Positions 62,886-64,000 of a DNA stretch of 64,000 bases are shown in pieces. Position numbers and translations under genes: made by a program. The first letter of the stretch is position 1. Each line of letters begins with the position of its first letter. Source of the DNA: Paenibacillus mellifer (GTDB lineage: Bacteria > Bacillota > Bacilli > Paenibacillales > Paenibacillaceae); NCBI RefSeq assembly GCF_023195895.1, contig NZ_JALPRK010000002.1:1-64000 (forward strand), written 5' to 3'. Below the pieces are notes generated by a model. The model searched no databases and was not told the origin of the DNA. It worked only from the letters and a program-made list of their open reading frames with translations.

Positions 62886-63146
62886 ATGGCAATCAAACTT
62901 ATTAACATCGGCTTCGGAAATATCGTATCGGCCAACCGGATTATTTCGATCGTCAGCCCTGAATCCGCGCCGATCAAGCGGATCATTCAGGAGGCGAGGG
63001 ATCGCCATATGCTGATCGACGCTACATACGGGCGACGGACGCGTGCCGTGATTATCACGGACAGCGATCATGTGATATTGTCGGCGGTGCAGCCGGAGAC
63101 CGTCGCTCACCGTTTGTCCACCAAAGATGAAGACAGCGACGAATAA
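62886..63146 (+). CDS. remA: extracellular matrix regulatory protein RemA
   Basis: This 86-aa protein matches RemA (YlzA, DUF370): [45 protein letters not shown] (in parts) and [15 protein letters not shown]. In B. subtilis RemA forms rings that bind DNA and activate matrix and osmoprotectant genes. GGGGGAACTACCTGAAT precedes ATG 62886. Its stop codon (63144-63146) lies 13 bp before the gmk start. The order yicC-remA-gmk-rpoZ is conserved. Confidence 0.95.
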   Translation: MAIKLINIGFGNIVSANRIISIVSPESAPIKRIIQEARDRHMLIDATYGRRTRAVIITDSDHVILSAVQPETVAHRLSTKDEDSDE

Positions 63147-63159
63147 AATGGAGAGAGAT

Positions 63160-63738
63160 ATGTCTAAAGGGTTACTTATCGTATTGTCCGGGCCGTCTGG
63201 CGTTGGCAAAGGCACGGTGTGCACCGAGCTACGCAAACGGATGCCGGAGCTGGTTTATTCCGTTTCAGCCACCACGCGGCAACCTCGGCTGGGGGAAGAA
63301 AACGGCATTAACTATTTTTTCAAGAGCCGGGAACAGTTTTTGGGAATGATCGAAAATGACCAACTCTTGGAGTATGCGGAATACGTCGGCAATTATTACG
63401 GAACTCCCCGCGATTTCGTGGAGGAGACGCTGGCGGGCGGGAAGGATATCATTTTGGAAATCGAGGTTCAGGGGGCGCTCAAGGTTAAGGAGAAATTCCC
63501 CGAAGGCGTGTTCGTGTTCCTGCTTCCTCCTTCACTTGATGAGCTGAAGGGCCGGATTCAAGGTCGGGGCACGGAGAATCAGGCCACGATTGATCACCGT
63601 ATGAGTGTGGCGGCCTACGAGATCGGATTGATGGAGAATTATGATTACGCCGTTGTGAATGACGAGATCGATTTGGCTTGCCAAAGAATACAATCCATTA
63701 TCATCGCCGAACATTGTAAAATTAGAAAGTCGTGCTAA
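63160..63738 (+). CDS. gmk: guanylate kinase
   Basis: This 192-aa protein has the P-loop GPSGVGKGT (residues 10-18), the GMP-binding [36 protein letters not shown] and a lid region with [13 protein letters not shown]. It phosphorylates GMP to GDP, needed for GTP and (p)ppGpp. I chose ATG 63160, with GGAGAG upstream; ATG 63148 is closer to remA and less well spaced. It is followed by rpoZ with 51 bp between them. Confidence 0.96.
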   Translation: MSKGLLIVLSGPSGVGKGTVCTELRKRMPELVYSVSATTRQPRLGEENGINYFFKSREQFLGMIENDQLLEYAEYVGNYYGTPRDFVEETLAGGKDIILEIEVQGALKVKEKFPEGVFVFLLPPSLDELKGRIQGRGTENQATIDHRMSVAAYEIGLMENYDYAVVNDEIDLACQRIQSIIIAEHCKIRKSC

Positions 63739-63789
63739 AGTCCAACGTTCATAGGGTGATGAGTCTAAATAAGAAGAGGTGTTTTGAAC

Positions 63790-64000
63790 ATGCTGTATCC
63801 ATCGATTGACAAAATGCTCGGAATAGTCGGAAGCAAATACTCTTTAGTTGTTGCCGCCTCCCGGCGTGCCAGACAGCTGCGCGAAGGGGACAAAAGCGAA
63901 CTGAAGCAGCCAAGATCGCATAAACAAGTGGGCATCGCCCTCGAAGAGATCTACGGCGACTACATCAAGCTGAAACCTCAAATCGGAGAGATCGTTGAGA
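63790..64000 (+). CDS. rpoZ: RNA polymerase omega subunit (partial, runs off window)
   Basis: The first 70 codons match the omega subunit: MLYPSIDKMLGIVGSKYSLV, ASRRARQL and HKQVGIALEEIYGDYIKL. ATG 63790 follows AGAAGAGGTG. The gene continues beyond the window end. It is the next gene after gmk in Bacillales, as seen here. Omega helps assemble RNA polymerase. Confidence 0.93.
   Translation, partial: MLYPSIDKMLGIVGSKYSLVVAASRRARQLREGDKSELKQPRSHKQVGIALEEIYGDYIKLKPQIGEIVE

Overview
The window looks like chromosomal DNA from a spore-forming Gram-positive bacterium of the order Bacillales, most likely Paenibacillus or a close relative. Three things point this way. Gene order follows known Bacillales neighbourhoods: ytxJ-ccpA, acuC-acuA with divergent acsA, tyrS-rpsD-dgcP, ylaN near ftsW, ylbF-ylbG, and rqcH(yloA)-yloB-yicC-remA-gmk-rpoZ. 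AGGAGG-type ribosome binding sites precede nearly every gene. Bacillales-specific families are present, including YtxJ, YlaN, YugN, YlbF, YlbG, RemA and YktB. I see no phage genes, transposases, CRISPR arrays or rRNA. The only tRNA is tRNA-Val(GAC).

Positions 1-7150 hold a secreted polysaccharide deacetylase with a small downstream ORF. Next comes a divergent locus: a GbsR-type repressor facing an operon for a carbohydrate/glycerol-phosphate-type ABC importer without its own ATPase, a HAD phosphatase, an SMR exporter and a calcineurin-like phosphoesterase. Two matching palindromes lie between repressor and operon. I read this as an uptake-and-dephosphorylation system for an unknown phosphorylated, possibly quaternary-ammonium, compound. 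Positions 7150-8700 are gene-poor and carry a four-copy intergenic repeat, very small ORFs and the tRNA. Positions 8700-16100 contain assorted single genes: a GNAT enzyme, an MBL-fold enzyme, a stalk-domain protein, a His-rich DUF1292 protein, an arginine/lysine decarboxylase, an MFS transporter, YktB and an unknown protein.

Positions 16200-30000 are central metabolism: 6-phosphogluconate dehydrogenase, aroK-aroA, PTS enzyme I, bacilliredoxin-like YtxJ, CcpA, MTA/SAH nucleosidase, and the acetyl-CoA synthetase control locus (acuA, acuC, acsA), which lacks acuB. A candidate cre site precedes acsA. Positions 29900-30270 carry imperfect 155-bp tandem repeats. Then come a class A penicillin-binding protein with fibronectin-like C-terminal domains, a Tyr T-box riboswitch with tyrS, and rpsD with a promoter and long structured leader, followed by the diguanylate cyclase dgcP.

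Positions 38400-46800 contain a lipoprotein, an M29 aminopeptidase, an HPr-like protein lacking the catalytic histidine, YlaN, a Ca2+/H+ exchanger, an Asp23 protein, an FtsW-like protein, YugN, an M20 amidohydrolase and a CBS-pair protein. Positions 46800-51400 carry an XPB-type helicase overlapping its helicase-associated partner, then ylbF-ylbG. The last part holds a LysR regulator, a PHP phosphoesterase, RqcH, a P-type Ca2+ ATPase, dapF, a YitJ-type homocysteine methyltransferase/MTHFR fusion, yicC, remA, gmk and the start of rpoZ.

The best candidates for something new are the GbsR/ABC/phosphoesterase operon, the His-less HPr homologue (in the same window as CcpA and enzyme I), the XPB helicase pair and the two intergenic repeat families. 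All functions are inferred from sequence; no database search was run.
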